Positions 1 through 6,259 of a DNA stretch of 11,322 nt are shown piece after piece (positions within the stretch are counted from its first letter, which is position 1; each line of letters opens with the position of its first letter). Location: NCBI GenBank assembly GCA_937911965.1, contig CALDPL010000422.1:1-11322 (forward strand), in the 5' to 3' direction. Source of the stretch: an uncultured Allomuricauda sp. GTDB taxonomy: Bacteria > Bacteroidota > Bacteroidia > Flavobacteriales > Flavobacteriaceae. Both the position numbers and the translations under genes were made by a program. Below the pieces are notes generated by a model. The model saw nothing but the letters and a program-made list of their open reading frames with translations, had not been told where the DNA came from and did no database searches.

Positions 1-473
1 TTTTGATGGGCATAGTAGTGGGGATCCTTGTAGTAATGGGATACCTTGGGCAGGTCCTCCCCGGGGATTCCAAGGGTGTTGGGCAGATCGTAGAAGCCGG
101 TGGCCACCACTACGTTCTTGGCCCGGTAGTATGCCTTGTCCGTACGAATGTGGAAGGATTGCGATTCTTTTTGGACCGTGAGCACCCTTTCAAAGAGTTT
201 GATGTTAAGTTCATTCGAGGATACGATCCTGCGGTAGTATTCCAGGGCCTCGTTCCGTTTGGGCTTGGCCTCATTGCTGATAAAGGGGATGTTGTCGATT
301 TCCAATTTCTCCGAGGAGGAGAAGAACTGCATGTTCACGGGGTAATTGAACAGGGAGTTCACCAAGGGCCCCTTGTCGACAATGAGGTAGTCGAGCCCCT
401 TTTTCTTGGCCTCCAGGCCACAGGCAATGCCAATGGGACCCCCACCGATGATCAAAAGGTCGAACTGTTGCAT
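1..473 (-). CDS. ypdA: YpdA-family FAD/NAD(P)-dependent reductase, 3' part cut off by window edge
   Basis: The first 157 residues of a flavin-dependent pyridine nucleotide oxidoreductase are visible. A Rossmann FAD-binding fingerprint GGGPIG lies at residues 10-15, followed by the family-like stretches NYPVNMQFFSSSEKLEI (about 43-59), ATGFYD (124-129) and GEDLPKVSHYYKD (138-150). These match YpdA, the putative bacillithiol disulfide reductase (about 325 residues), so roughly half the gene is missing. Known role in Firmicutes: NADPH-driven reduction of bacillithiol disulfide in the cytoplasm. Here the residue equivalent to S. aureus Cys14 (GGGPCG) is Ile, so the same chemistry is uncertain; Cys18 is close by. 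The ATG at 473 overlaps the rpe stop by one base (TAATG), so translational coupling and co-transcription with rpe are likely. No separate promoter is needed or seen. The alternative is another thioredoxin-reductase-like flavoprotein, but the motif order favours YpdA. Confidence 0.85.
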   Translation of the reverse strand, partial: MQQFDLLIIGGGPIGIACGLEAKKKGLDYLIVDKGPLVNSLFNYPVNMQFFSSSEKLEIDNIPFISNEAKPKRNEALEYYRRIVSSNELNIKLFERVLTVQKESQSFHIRTDKAYYRAKNVVVATGFYDLPNTLGIPGEDLPKVSHYYKDPHYYAHQ

Positions 474-1132
474 TATTGGGTCCTTTGCTTTAGGTCCTCT
501 ATGGTGGCCAGGGGATCTTGGCTTTTGAATACAAAACTGCCGGCCACAAGGATATCGGCACCTGCCGATGTGAGTTTTGCCGCATTGCCCGCATTGACCC
601 CCCCATCGATCTCGATCAGGGCCTTGGAGTGTTTGTGGACGATCATGCTTTTGAGTTCCCTGATCTTTTGATAGGTGTTTTCGATAAAGGATTGCCCTCC
701 AAAACCCGGGTTGACGCTCATCAGGATCACGATGTCGATGTCCTGTATGATATCTTCCAGAAGATGTACGGGAGTATGTGGGTTCAGGGCTACCCCGGCC
801 TTCATGCCCTCGGCCTTGATGGCCTGCAGGGTCCTGTGCAGGTGGGGACAGGCCTCGTAGTGCACCGTCAAGTGATGGACCCCCAAAGCGGCAAAGGTTT
901 TTATGTACCGATCTGGGTCCACGATCATCAGATGGGTATCCAAAGGCTTTTTGGCGTGTTTGGCAATGGCTTCGATCACGGGCATTCCAAAGGAGATATT
1001 GGGCACAAAGACCCCATCCATAATGTCCAAATGGAACCAATCGGCCCGGCTTTGGTTCACCATTTCAATCTCCTGTTGCAACTTGGCAAAGTCGGATGCC
1101 AATAGGGAAGGCGCAATTATTGTCTTGTCCAT
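473..1132 (-). CDS. rpe: Ribulose-phosphate 3-epimerase
   Basis: A complete 219-residue TIM-barrel enzyme of normal family length. It interconverts D-ribulose 5-phosphate and D-xylulose 5-phosphate in the cytosolic pentose phosphate pathway. Visible signatures are IAPSLLASDF at 6-15, the metal/catalytic stretch FHLDIMDG with His34 and Asp36, His67 in THLMI, the phosphate-loop NPGFGGQ at 141-147, and Asp176 in EIDGGV. All expected metal ligands and both catalytic aspartates are present. The ATG at 1132 is chosen because the protein then begins MDKTIIAPSLLASDF, the usual start. Its stop codon shares a base with the ypdA ATG (TAATG), suggesting a two-gene unit. A perfect TAnnTTTG box ends four bases before the ATG, so the transcript may have almost no leader. 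The rpoD terminator lies upstream, so rpe is probably transcribed independently. Confidence 0.97.
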   Translation of the reverse strand: MDKTIIAPSLLASDFAKLQQEIEMVNQSRADWFHLDIMDGVFVPNISFGMPVIEAIAKHAKKPLDTHLMIVDPDRYIKTFAALGVHHLTVHYEACPHLHRTLQAIKAEGMKAGVALNPHTPVHLLEDIIQDIDIVILMSVNPGFGGQSFIENTYQKIRELKSMIVHKHSKALIEIDGGVNAGNAAKLTSAGADILVAGSFVFKSQDPLATIEDLKQRTQ

Positions 1133-1136
1133 GACA

Positions 1137-1166
1137 CAAAGTTAGCCAATTCGGCAATCCCAACAA
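1137..1166 (-). promoter_or_regulatory. Predicted rpe promoter (TTG / TAnnTTTG)
   Basis: On the minus strand a perfect Bacteroidota -7 box TAACTTTG lies at 1144-1137. A TTG sits at 1166-1164, 19 bases upstream, and a second TTG 16 bases upstream. The box ends four bases before the rpe ATG, so initiation would fall at or next to the start codon. The motif is seen directly; promoter activity is inferred. Confidence 0.6.
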
Positions 1167-1368
1167 TTAAATTGACGGGGAATCGGATGTTGGGGGTTAT
1201 GTTGAACTGCCCTTTATATGGCCGTAGCGATCGGCTAAACCTTTCAGGTTGCAATTGCGGTAGGCTCCTCCTAGAAAATAACGGGCAAAATAGGTTCGCG
1301 ATTCCTGGCCCCAATCAAGATATCCATGGAAATCACCTGTATTCACAGTGGGTTATGCCAAATACCAT
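1167..1368. other. Intergenic stretch between rpe promoter and rpoD terminator, no recognised content
   Basis: About 200 bases with no convincing gene. A 65-codon minus-strand frame covers much of it but starts at TTG, looks unlike a known protein and runs into the rpe start in another frame. An 87-codon plus-strand frame crosses the terminator and is low in protein-like character. Only weak short hairpins are visible, for example an AACCT/AGGTT pair near 1240. No tRNA fold was found. The stretch could hold a small RNA, but nothing in the sequence demands it. Confidence 0.5.
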
Positions 1369-1401
1369 AAATAAAAAAACTCCGGTAATCAGCCGGAGTT
1401 T
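1369..1401 (-). terminator. Rho-independent terminator, probably for rpoD
   Basis: A 9-base-pair perfect stem (AAACTCCGG pairing with CCGGAGTTT, at 1393-1401 and 1377-1385) closes a 7-base loop. In minus-strand RNA it is followed by UUUUAUUUA. On the plus strand the downstream tract is shorter, so it mainly stops minus-strand transcription. It lies about 122 bases past the rpoD stop, which separates rpoD from rpe. Confidence 0.85.
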
Positions 1402-1523
1402 ATTCATCAATCAAAAAACGAACAGTCATGATTAACTGTTGTAAGTACACAAGATACAACTTTCCTGCCAAAAAAAAAATTTAAGCTTTATTTAACCTAA
1501 ATTAATGGAGGAAGTGCAGCCTT
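1402..1523 (-). other. Long AT-rich 3' untranslated stretch of rpoD
   Basis: These 122 bases between the rpoD stop and its terminator hairpin hold no gene. They contain a run of ten A (1470-1479; ten U in the rpoD mRNA), flanked by AAGCTT and TTTAAG sequences that form only weak A-U pairing. A small inverted repeat, AACAGT with ACTGTT, lies around 1420-1440. Ten consecutive U may cause polymerase slippage or early termination, but no strong GC stem precedes it. Confidence 0.45.
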
Positions 1524-2387
1524 TTACCCCAAATAGGTCTTTAAGATCTTGCTTCTTGAGGTGTGTTTCAATCTTCGGATGGCCTTTTCCTTGATCTGTC
1601 GTACCCGTTCGCGGGTCAGGTCAAAGGTCTCCCCGATCTCTTCCAGGGTCATGGAATGCTGTCCGGCCAGACCAAAGTAAAGTCGGATGACATCAGCCTC
1701 CCGGGGGGTCAAGGTCTCCAAGGCACGTTCGATTTCGGTCCTTAGGGACTCATGCAACAATTCCTTGTCCGGGTTGGGGGATTCCCCACTTCGCAATACG
1801 TCATAGAGGTTGGAATCCTCTCCGTCGATAAGGGGGGCGTCCATGGAAACGTGTCGCCCTGAGTTTTTCAGGGATTGTTTCACATCCTCCACGGTCATGT
1901 CCAATTCTTTGGCAATTTCCTCGGCCGATGGGGTACGTTCATGGGCCTGTTCCAAGAACGCAAAGGTCTTGTTGATCTTGTTGATGGAACCGATCTTGTT
2001 CAGGGGCAGGCGAACAATCCTGGATTGTTCGGCCAAGGCCTGTAGAATGGATTGGCGGATCCACCATACGGCGTATGAAATAAACTTAAATCCACGGGTC
2101 TCGTCAAAGCGTTGGGCCGCCTTTATCAGTCCCAGGTTCCCTTCGTTGATCAAATCGGGAAGGGTAAGGCCCTGGTTCTGGTACTGTTTGGCCACGGATA
2201 CGACAAACCTGAGGTTGGCCTTGGTCAATTTCTCCAAGGCGAGTTGGTCCCCGGCCTTGATGCGTTGTGCCAATTCAACTTCTTCGTCGGCCGTGATCAA
2301 GTCCACCTTTCCGATCTCCTGCAAATACTTGTCCAAGGACGCGGTTTCCCTATTGGTAACCTGTTTTGTAATCTTTAACTGTCTCAT
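1524..2387 (-). CDS. rpoD: Primary RNA polymerase sigma factor, Bacteroidota RpoD type
   Basis: A complete 287-residue sigma-70 family protein. It directs core RNA polymerase to housekeeping promoters. Region 1.2 begins near residue 18 ([14 protein letters not shown]). Region 2, with [18 protein letters not shown] (78-95) and the -10-reading helix [13 protein letters not shown] (102-114), is intact. Region 3 follows ([15 protein letters not shown], 151-165), then the region 4.2 helix-turn-helix [20 protein letters not shown] (247-266). Region 1.1 and the long non-conserved insert of E. coli RpoD are absent, as is normal for the short primary sigma of Bacteroidota, which recognises TTG/TAnnTTTG promoters. 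Such boxes occur in front of several genes in this window. The ATG at 2387 gives the standard [25 protein letters not shown] start. A GGAG lies seven bases before it. The gene sits downstream of pnp, whose terminator precedes it, so it should have its own promoter. Confidence 0.97.
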   Translation of the reverse strand: MRQLKITKQVTNRETASLDKYLQEIGKVDLITADEEVELAQRIKAGDQLALEKLTKANLRFVVSVAKQYQNQGLTLPDLINEGNLGLIKAAQRFDETRGFKFISYAVWWIRQSILQALAEQSRIVRLPLNKIGSINKINKTFAFLEQAHERTPSAEEIAKELDMTVEDVKQSLKNSGRHVSMDAPLIDGEDSNLYDVLRSGESPNPDKELLHESLRTEIERALETLTPREADVIRLYFGLAGQHSMTLEEIGETFDLTRERVRQIKEKAIRRLKHTSRSKILKTYLG

Positions 2388-2392
2388 CTAAA

Positions 2393-2400
2393 CTCTCCCT
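2393..2400 (-). promoter_or_regulatory. Shine-Dalgarno-like site of rpoD
   Basis: Minus-strand AGGGAGAG lies just before the rpoD ATG, with GGAG (2398-2395) seven bases from the start codon, an ideal Shine-Dalgarno spacing. It stands out because most Flavobacteriia genes lack such sites and their ribosomes hide the 16S rRNA tail. The other starts in this window show none of this quality. Confidence 0.5.
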
Positions 2401-2452
2401 TCAATTTATATTTGTGAGCAGAGGCTCATTAGGTTATACGTTGGAAAAAATA

Positions 2453-2484
2453 AAAAGTTACAATTTGGTCCGAATTATTTGCAA
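2453..2484 (-). promoter_or_regulatory. Candidate rpoD promoter
   Basis: The minus strand has TAACTTTT (2460-2453), one base off TAnnTTTG, with TTG at 2484-2482 after 21 bases. This would give a leader of about 60 bases carrying the GGAG site. It lies between the pnp terminator and rpoD. A TATAAATTG stretch nearer the ATG is a weaker alternative. Confidence 0.35.
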
Positions 2485-2491
2485 AAGCTTA

Positions 2492-2529
2492 CTTAAAGGA
2501 AAGACCCCGGGCTGTTTCCCGAGGTCTTT
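2492..2529 (-). terminator. Rho-independent terminator of pnp
   Basis: In minus-strand RNA, AAAGACCUCGGG pairs with CCCGGGGUCUUU around a 6-base loop, giving 12 pairs including one U-G wobble (bases 2522 and 2507). A CCUUU tract follows. On the plus strand the same position is a C-A mismatch, so the hairpin is better in minus-strand RNA. It starts 24 bases beyond the pnp stop. Confidence 0.85.
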
Positions 2530-2552
2530 TCCATCTTGTTTGCTGGGGGTTT

Positions 2553-4793
2553 CTAGTCCCTTCTGGGCCTTCTGTCCCTATTGTCGCGGCCCCCGTTTCT
2601 GCGGTCACCTCCCCTGCGATCGCCACCGCGGTCGTTTCGGTCGTTCCTCGGTGGACGTTCCACATAACCTTCGGGTTTTGGCAGAAGGACCCTTCTGGAT
2701 ACCTTCTCTTTCTTGGTCCTTGGATCCAGTCCCATATACTTGACATCGAAGACGTCCCCCATGTTCACCACATCGGTGACATTTTCGGTACGCTCCCAAG
2801 CAAGTTCGGATACGTGAAGCAATACTTCGTTCCCTGGGGATTCGGTATATTCAACAACGGCCCCGAACTCGAGGACCTTGATGACCTCCACTTCGTATAC
2901 ACTGCCCACTTCGGGCTTGAACATGATGGATTCGATCTTGGCCAGTACGGCATCGATTCCCGCTTGGTCGGTACCCAAGATTTCCACGATTCCCTCTTCG
3001 GTATCCGGATCTTCGTTGATCACAATGGTGGTCTTGGTCTCCTTCTGAAGGCCTTGGATGACTTCTCCTCCCTTGCCGATCAGGGCCCCGATATATTCCC
3101 CTGGAATGATGCGGGTCACGATTTTTGGGGCGTAAGGCTTGACCTCCGGTCTTGGCTCGGCAATGGCATCGTTCAAAAGCCCCAAAATATGGAGTCTTCC
3201 GTCCCGGGCCTGTTTTAGGGCCTGGACCAGGATTTCATAGGAAAGTCCCTTGACCTTGATGTCCATTTGACAAGCGGTGATTCCATCGGCGGTACCGGTG
3301 ACCTTGAAGTCCATATCCCCCAAATGGTCCTCATCCCCCAAGATATCCGATAACACGGCATATTTGCCGCTTTCGGAATCGGAGATCAGACCCATGGCGA
3401 TACCGGAAACCGGTTTCTTGAGCTGTACCCCGGCATCCATAAGGGCCATGGTTCCCGAACATACGGTGGCCATGGAAGAGGAACCGTTGGATTCCAAAAC
3501 TTCGGATACCACCCTTACGGTATAGGGGCAATCCTCCGGCACCATGCGCTTGAGGGCGCGTTGTGCCAGGTTCCCGTGGCCTACCTCCCTACGGGAAGTC
3601 CCGCGGATCGGCCTTGCTTCCCCGGTGGAGAAGGGTGGAAAATTGTAGTGCAGGTAAAAGGTCTCCTCCCCTTCGTGGGAAGGCATATCGATCTGGTTGG
3701 CCTCCCTTGAGGTACCCAGGGTCACCGTAGCCAATGCTTGGGTCTCCCCACGGGTAAAGATGGCGGAACCGTGAACCGAGGGCAGGTAGTCCACCTCGCA
3801 CCAGATGTCACGGATGTCGGTGGTCTTCCTTCCGTCCAGACGGAGTCCTTCATCCAGGGTAAGGTTTCTGACGGCCTCTTTTTCGACCTTGTGGTAGTAT
3901 TTGGAAATCAGTTCGCCCTTTTCCTCCAATTCCTCTTCGGAAAAAGTGGCCTTGAGCTCTTCCTTGATCGCGGCAAAGGCATCGGTGCGCTCCTTTTTGG
4001 AGGAACCTGCTTTGGCCACGGCATAGACCTTGTCGTAGGTCTGGGAATGAACCTGTTTCAACAGATCTTCATCCTCATCGGCTTGATCGTACTCCCGAAC
4101 CTCTTTTTTGCCCACGGCCTCGGCCAAGCGAATTTGGGCCGCTACCTGGACCTTGATGGCCTCATGTGCAAATTTGATGGCCTCGACCATTTCATCTTCG
4201 GAGATTTCTCCCATCTCACCTTCCACCATCATGACGGAATCCGCAGAGGCCCCGATGACCATGTCGATATCGGAATCCTTGAGCTGTTCCCGGCTTGGGT
4301 TGATGATGAACTTTCCTTCCACACGGCCAACCCGTACCTCTGAAATGGCACATTCAAATGGAAAATCCGACAATTGGATGGCTGCCGAAGCCGCCAGGCC
4401 CGCAAGGGCATCCGGCATGACGTTCTCGTCATGGGACATCAATTGGATCATGACCTGGGTTTCCGCATGGTAATCCTTTGGGAACAGGGGCCGAAGCACC
4501 CGGTCCACCAATCGCATGGTAAGGACCTCGCCGTCGCTGGGTCTGGCCTCACGTTTGAAGAACCCTCCTGGATACCGGCCGGAGGCTGCAAATTTTTCAC
4601 GGTAATCCACCGTCAATGGCAAAAAGTCCACATCAGAGGCCTGATAGTTGGACACCACGGTACACAGCAACATGCACTTGCCCGATTGGACCACCACAGA
4701 TCCGTGGGCCTGTTTTGCCAATTTTCCTGTTTCGATGGAGATCTCCCTGCCATCGCCGAGGTCGATGACCTCTTTAAAAGTTTTTGGAATCAT
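2553..4793 (-). CDS. pnp: Polyribonucleotide nucleotidyltransferase (PNPase)
   Basis: A complete 746-residue PNPase. It degrades RNA 3' to 5' using phosphate, releasing nucleoside diphosphates, as a cytoplasmic trimer. Domains in order: first RNase PH fold (about 10-150, with [19 protein letters not shown] at 71-89), helical linker (about 240-310), second RNase PH fold (about 320-540), KH domain with IGKGG at 572-576, and S1 domain (about 628-703). The catalytic core is intact: phosphate-binding [13 protein letters not shown] (435-447) and [12 protein letters not shown] with Asp489 and Asp495, matching E. coli Asp486/Asp492. Residues 713-746 form a tail of only Arg, Asp, Gly, Asn and Pro. The ATG at 4793 ([19 protein letters not shown]) is the family start. 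The frame stays open 37 codons further upstream, but that part overlaps leader hairpins and is not family-like. The gene lies downstream of rpsO, as in many bacteria. Confidence 0.97.
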   Translation of the reverse strand: MIPKTFKEVIDLGDGREISIETGKLAKQAHGSVVVQSGKCMLLCTVVSNYQASDVDFLPLTVDYREKFAASGRYPGGFFKREARPSDGEVLTMRLVDRVLRPLFPKDYHAETQVMIQLMSHDENVMPDALAGLAASAAIQLSDFPFECAISEVRVGRVEGKFIINPSREQLKDSDIDMVIGASADSVMMVEGEMGEISEDEMVEAIKFAHEAIKVQVAAQIRLAEAVGKKEVREYDQADEDEDLLKQVHSQTYDKVYAVAKAGSSKKERTDAFAAIKEELKATFSEEELEEKGELISKYYHKVEKEAVRNLTLDEGLRLDGRKTTDIRDIWCEVDYLPSVHGSAIFTRGETQALATVTLGTSREANQIDMPSHEGEETFYLHYNFPPFSTGEARPIRGTSRREVGHGNLAQRALKRMVPEDCPYTVRVVSEVLESNGSSSMATVCSGTMALMDAGVQLKKPVSGIAMGLISDSESGKYAVLSDILGDEDHLGDMDFKVTGTADGITACQMDIKVKGLSYEILVQALKQARDGRLHILGLLNDAIAEPRPEVKPYAPKIVTRIIPGEYIGALIGKGGEVIQGLQKETKTTIVINEDPDTEEGIVEILGTDQAGIDAVLAKIESIMFKPEVGSVYEVEVIKVLEFGAVVEYTESPGNEVLLHVSELAWERTENVTDVVNMGDVFDVKYMGLDPRTKKEKVSRRVLLPKPEGYVERPPRNDRNDRGGDRRGGDRRNGGRDNRDRRPRRD

Positions 4794-4978
4794 AAAAATA
4801 GTCTTACCCGATCCCTTGAGATCTGGGTCGTTGAACATTTGGTCCACCGCCTTCCGGGCGGTCGGGTCGTGTTGTTGTGTTGAGTGTCCGGGGACACAGA
4901 CCAATGAAAAACCGAGTTAAGCTTTTTGTTTGCCCGATTTTGTGTTCGGGACTTTGATGGCCTGGATCGAAATCCAGT
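4794..4978 (-). promoter_or_regulatory. Structured pnp leader between rpsO terminator and pnp
   Basis: About 185 bases with several stem-loops, written as minus-strand RNA. CUGGAU-UUCG-AUCCAG lies at 4977-4962, a perfect stem with a UUCG loop. A CCCGA/UCGGG pair lies near 4950-4933, GUGUC-CCCG-GACAC at 4897-4884, and ACCGCC-CGGAA-GGCGGU at 4862-4846. No TAnnTTTG box was found, so pnp may rely on readthrough from rpsO or on an unrecognised promoter. In E. coli the rpsO-pnp spacer also folds and is the target of RNase III and PNPase autoregulation; an equivalent here is inference only. Confidence 0.4.
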
Positions 4979-5010
4979 AAAAGCAAAGGGGAAGCCTGGG
5001 CCTCCCCTTT
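4979..5010 (-). terminator. Terminator or attenuator after rpsO
   Basis: In minus-strand RNA, AAAGGGGAGGC pairs with GCUUCCCCUUU (11 pairs, one G-U wobble) around the loop CCAG, followed by GCUUUUA. On the plus strand the wobble becomes an A-C mismatch, so it acts on minus-strand transcripts. It begins six bases after the rpsO stop. Because pnp has no obvious promoter, it may be a partial terminator that lets some transcripts through. Confidence 0.8.
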
Positions 5011-5016
5011 ACATTT

Positions 5017-5286
5017 TTATTTTCTGATACCCAATTCTTTGATCAGGGTACGGTATTTTTCGATGTCCTTTTTCTTCAAATAATCCAAAAGGCTGCGTCT
5101 TTTCCCCACCAACCGCACCAAGGAACGTTCCGTGTTGTAGTCCTTGTGGTTGTTTTTGAGGTGTTGGGTCAGGTGGTTGATCCTGTGGGTGAACAGGGCA
5201 ATCTGTCCCTCCGTGGAGCCTGTGTTGCTCTCCGCGCCGCCGTGTTTCTTGAAGATTTCGGCCTTGATTTCCTTGGTTAAATACAT
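5017..5286 (-). CDS. rpsO: 30S ribosomal protein uS15
   Basis: A complete 89-residue ribosomal protein S15 of exactly the usual length. It is a helical primary binder of 16S rRNA in the central domain of the 30S subunit and forms an intersubunit bridge. Characteristic segments are NTGSTEGQIALFTHRINHLTQ (21-41), HLKNNHKDYNTERSLVRLVG (42-61) and the basic KRRSLLDYLKKKD (62-74), with LGIRK at the end. The ATG at 5286 gives the standard MYLTKEIKAEIF start. A leader of about 45 bases follows a perfect -7 box and contains a perfect hairpin. S15 represses its own mRNA in several phyla using unrelated leader folds, so the hairpin is a candidate operator. pnp is the next gene downstream. Confidence 0.98.
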   Translation of the reverse strand: MYLTKEIKAEIFKKHGGAESNTGSTEGQIALFTHRINHLTQHLKNNHKDYNTERSLVRLVGKRRSLLDYLKKKDIEKYRTLIKELGIRK

Positions 5287-5318
5287 TCCAATATTTATTT
5301 AAATGATTTTTATGTATC

Positions 5319-5333
5319 GATCGACTTTCGATC
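5319..5333 (-). promoter_or_regulatory. Hairpin in rpsO leader, candidate S15 operator
   Basis: A perfect 6-base-pair stem, GAUCGA pairing with UCGAUC, with an AAG triloop, lies in the predicted rpsO 5' leader about 32 bases before the ATG. Position and gene identity suggest autogenous control, but no known S15 operator fold was recognised. The hairpin is seen; the role is inferred. Confidence 0.3.
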
Positions 5334-5339
5334 AGCGCG

Positions 5340-5347
5340 CAAAGGTA
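5340..5347 (-). promoter_or_regulatory. Predicted rpsO promoter -7 box
   Basis: A perfect minus-strand TACCTTTG lies here, with an upstream run of eight A (5352-5359). No TTG occurs at the best distance; CTG lies 18 bases and TTG 24 bases upstream. The transcription start would be near 5335, giving a leader of about 45-50 bases. Confidence 0.55.
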
Positions 5348-5370
5348 AATCTTTTTTTTGAAAACCAGGG

Positions 5371-5398
5371 CCAAAAAACCCCTTAGATGGTTTTTAGG
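5371..5398 (-). terminator. Probable accD terminator overlapping its stop codon
   Basis: In minus-strand RNA, AAAAACC pairs with GGUUUUU around an 8-base loop. An outer CC/GG pair lies beyond one U-U mismatch. The 5' arm includes the accD stop codon. The stem is A-U rich and the U run is part of the stem, so it is a weaker call than the other terminators. It lies just before the rpsO promoter. Confidence 0.45.
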
Positions 5399-6254
5399 CC
5401 CGTATGGGCCGGTTCAAGATCAGGTCGATGTACAGATTGATCTTTTGTTTGAGGTCCCTTCTGTGGGTGATGAAATCCAGGAACCCGTGTTCTTTTAGGA
5501 ATTCCGCGGTCTGGAAGCCTTCCGGCAGGTCTTTTCCGGTAGTGTCCTTGACCACCCTGGGCCCGGCAAAGCCGATCAGGGCCCCCGGTTCCGAAATGTT
5601 GATGTCCCCCAACATGGCATAGGAGGCCGTGGTGCCCCCGGTGGTGGGGTCGGTGGAAAGGGAGATGTAGGGCAGTCCCGCTTCCGCCAACTGGGCCAGT
5701 TTGGCCGAGGTCTTTGCCAACTGCATCAGGGAAAGGGCGGCCTCCATCATCCGGGCCCCGCCCGATTTGGAAATGATCATGAAGGGAACCTTTTTCTTGA
5801 TGGCCACATCGATGGCACGGCAGATCTTTTCGCCGACCACACTTCCCATGGAGCCCCCTATGAAGGAAAAGTCCATACAGGCGATCACGATGTCCCGACC
5901 CTTGGATTTGCCAATGGCGGTCCGGACGGCATCCTTAAGCCCCGTTTTTTGCTGGGCGGCCTTCAGGCGTTCCGAGTATTTCTTGGTGTCGACGAATTTG
6001 AGGGGGTCCTTGGACTTGAGGTTGGGATCCAGCTCCTTGAACTTGTTGTCGTCGAACAGGATCTCAAAATATTCCTTGCTCCCGATCTTGACGTGATAGC
6101 CGTCCTCGGGGCTGACGTAAAAGTTTTTGGCCAGGTCCTCGTATTCCACGATTTTCCCGGTGGGGGATTTGTACCAAAGGCCCTTGGGGGTGTCCTTTTT
6201 CTCTTCGGTGGCGGTCTGTATTCCTTTCTCCTTTCTTTTAAACCAAGACGACAT
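5394..6254 (-). CDS. accD: Acetyl-CoA carboxylase carboxyltransferase subunit beta
   Basis: A complete 286-residue crotonase-fold carboxyltransferase. With AccA it transfers the carboxyl group from biotin-carrier protein to acetyl-CoA, making malonyl-CoA for fatty acid synthesis in the cytosol. Conserved stretches are [14 protein letters not shown] (131-144), [10 protein letters not shown] (163-172), [18 protein letters not shown] (201-218) and [14 protein letters not shown] (222-235). The N-terminal zinc ribbon is degenerate. In the aligned stretch from Trp27 to His54 the four cysteines of E. coli AccD are missing (Ser30, Ser48 and Asp51 at equivalent places), and the only cysteines are Cys126 and Cys145. 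The core is otherwise intact, so the enzyme should work. The start [11 protein letters not shown] is the lineage-typical one. The gene follows fba after 27 bases, with a perfect -7 box five bases before the ATG, so it may be expressed both by readthrough and from its own promoter. Confidence 0.96.
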   Translation of the reverse strand: MSSWFKRKEKGIQTATEEKKDTPKGLWYKSPTGKIVEYEDLAKNFYVSPEDGYHVKIGSKEYFEILFDDNKFKELDPNLKSKDPLKFVDTKKYSERLKAAQQKTGLKDAVRTAIGKSKGRDIVIACMDFSFIGGSMGSVVGEKICRAIDVAIKKKVPFMIISKSGGARMMEAALSLMQLAKTSAKLAQLAEAGLPYISLSTDPTTGGTTASYAMLGDINISEPGALIGFAGPRVVKDTTGKDLPEGFQTAEFLKEHGFLDFITHRRDLKQKINLYIDLILNRPIRA

Positions 6255-6259
6255 GCAAT

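Noticed and set aside
1290..1312. A tRNA-like GGTTCGCGATTCC resembling a T arm
   Set aside because: No flanking T-stem, anticodon stem or acceptor stem can be paired around it.
1117..1314. A 65-codon minus-strand frame upstream of rpe
   Set aside because: It begins at TTG, has no family resemblance, and overlaps the rpe start and its promoter in another frame.
2489..2746. An 85-codon frame overlapping the pnp end in another frame
   Set aside because: It overlaps the PNPase tail and the terminator and has no motif. It follows from the repetitive Arg/Gly codons.
4794..4904. A 37-residue N-terminal extension of PNPase
   Set aside because: The family starts at MIPK (4793). The upstream codons cover leader hairpins and read unlike PNPase.
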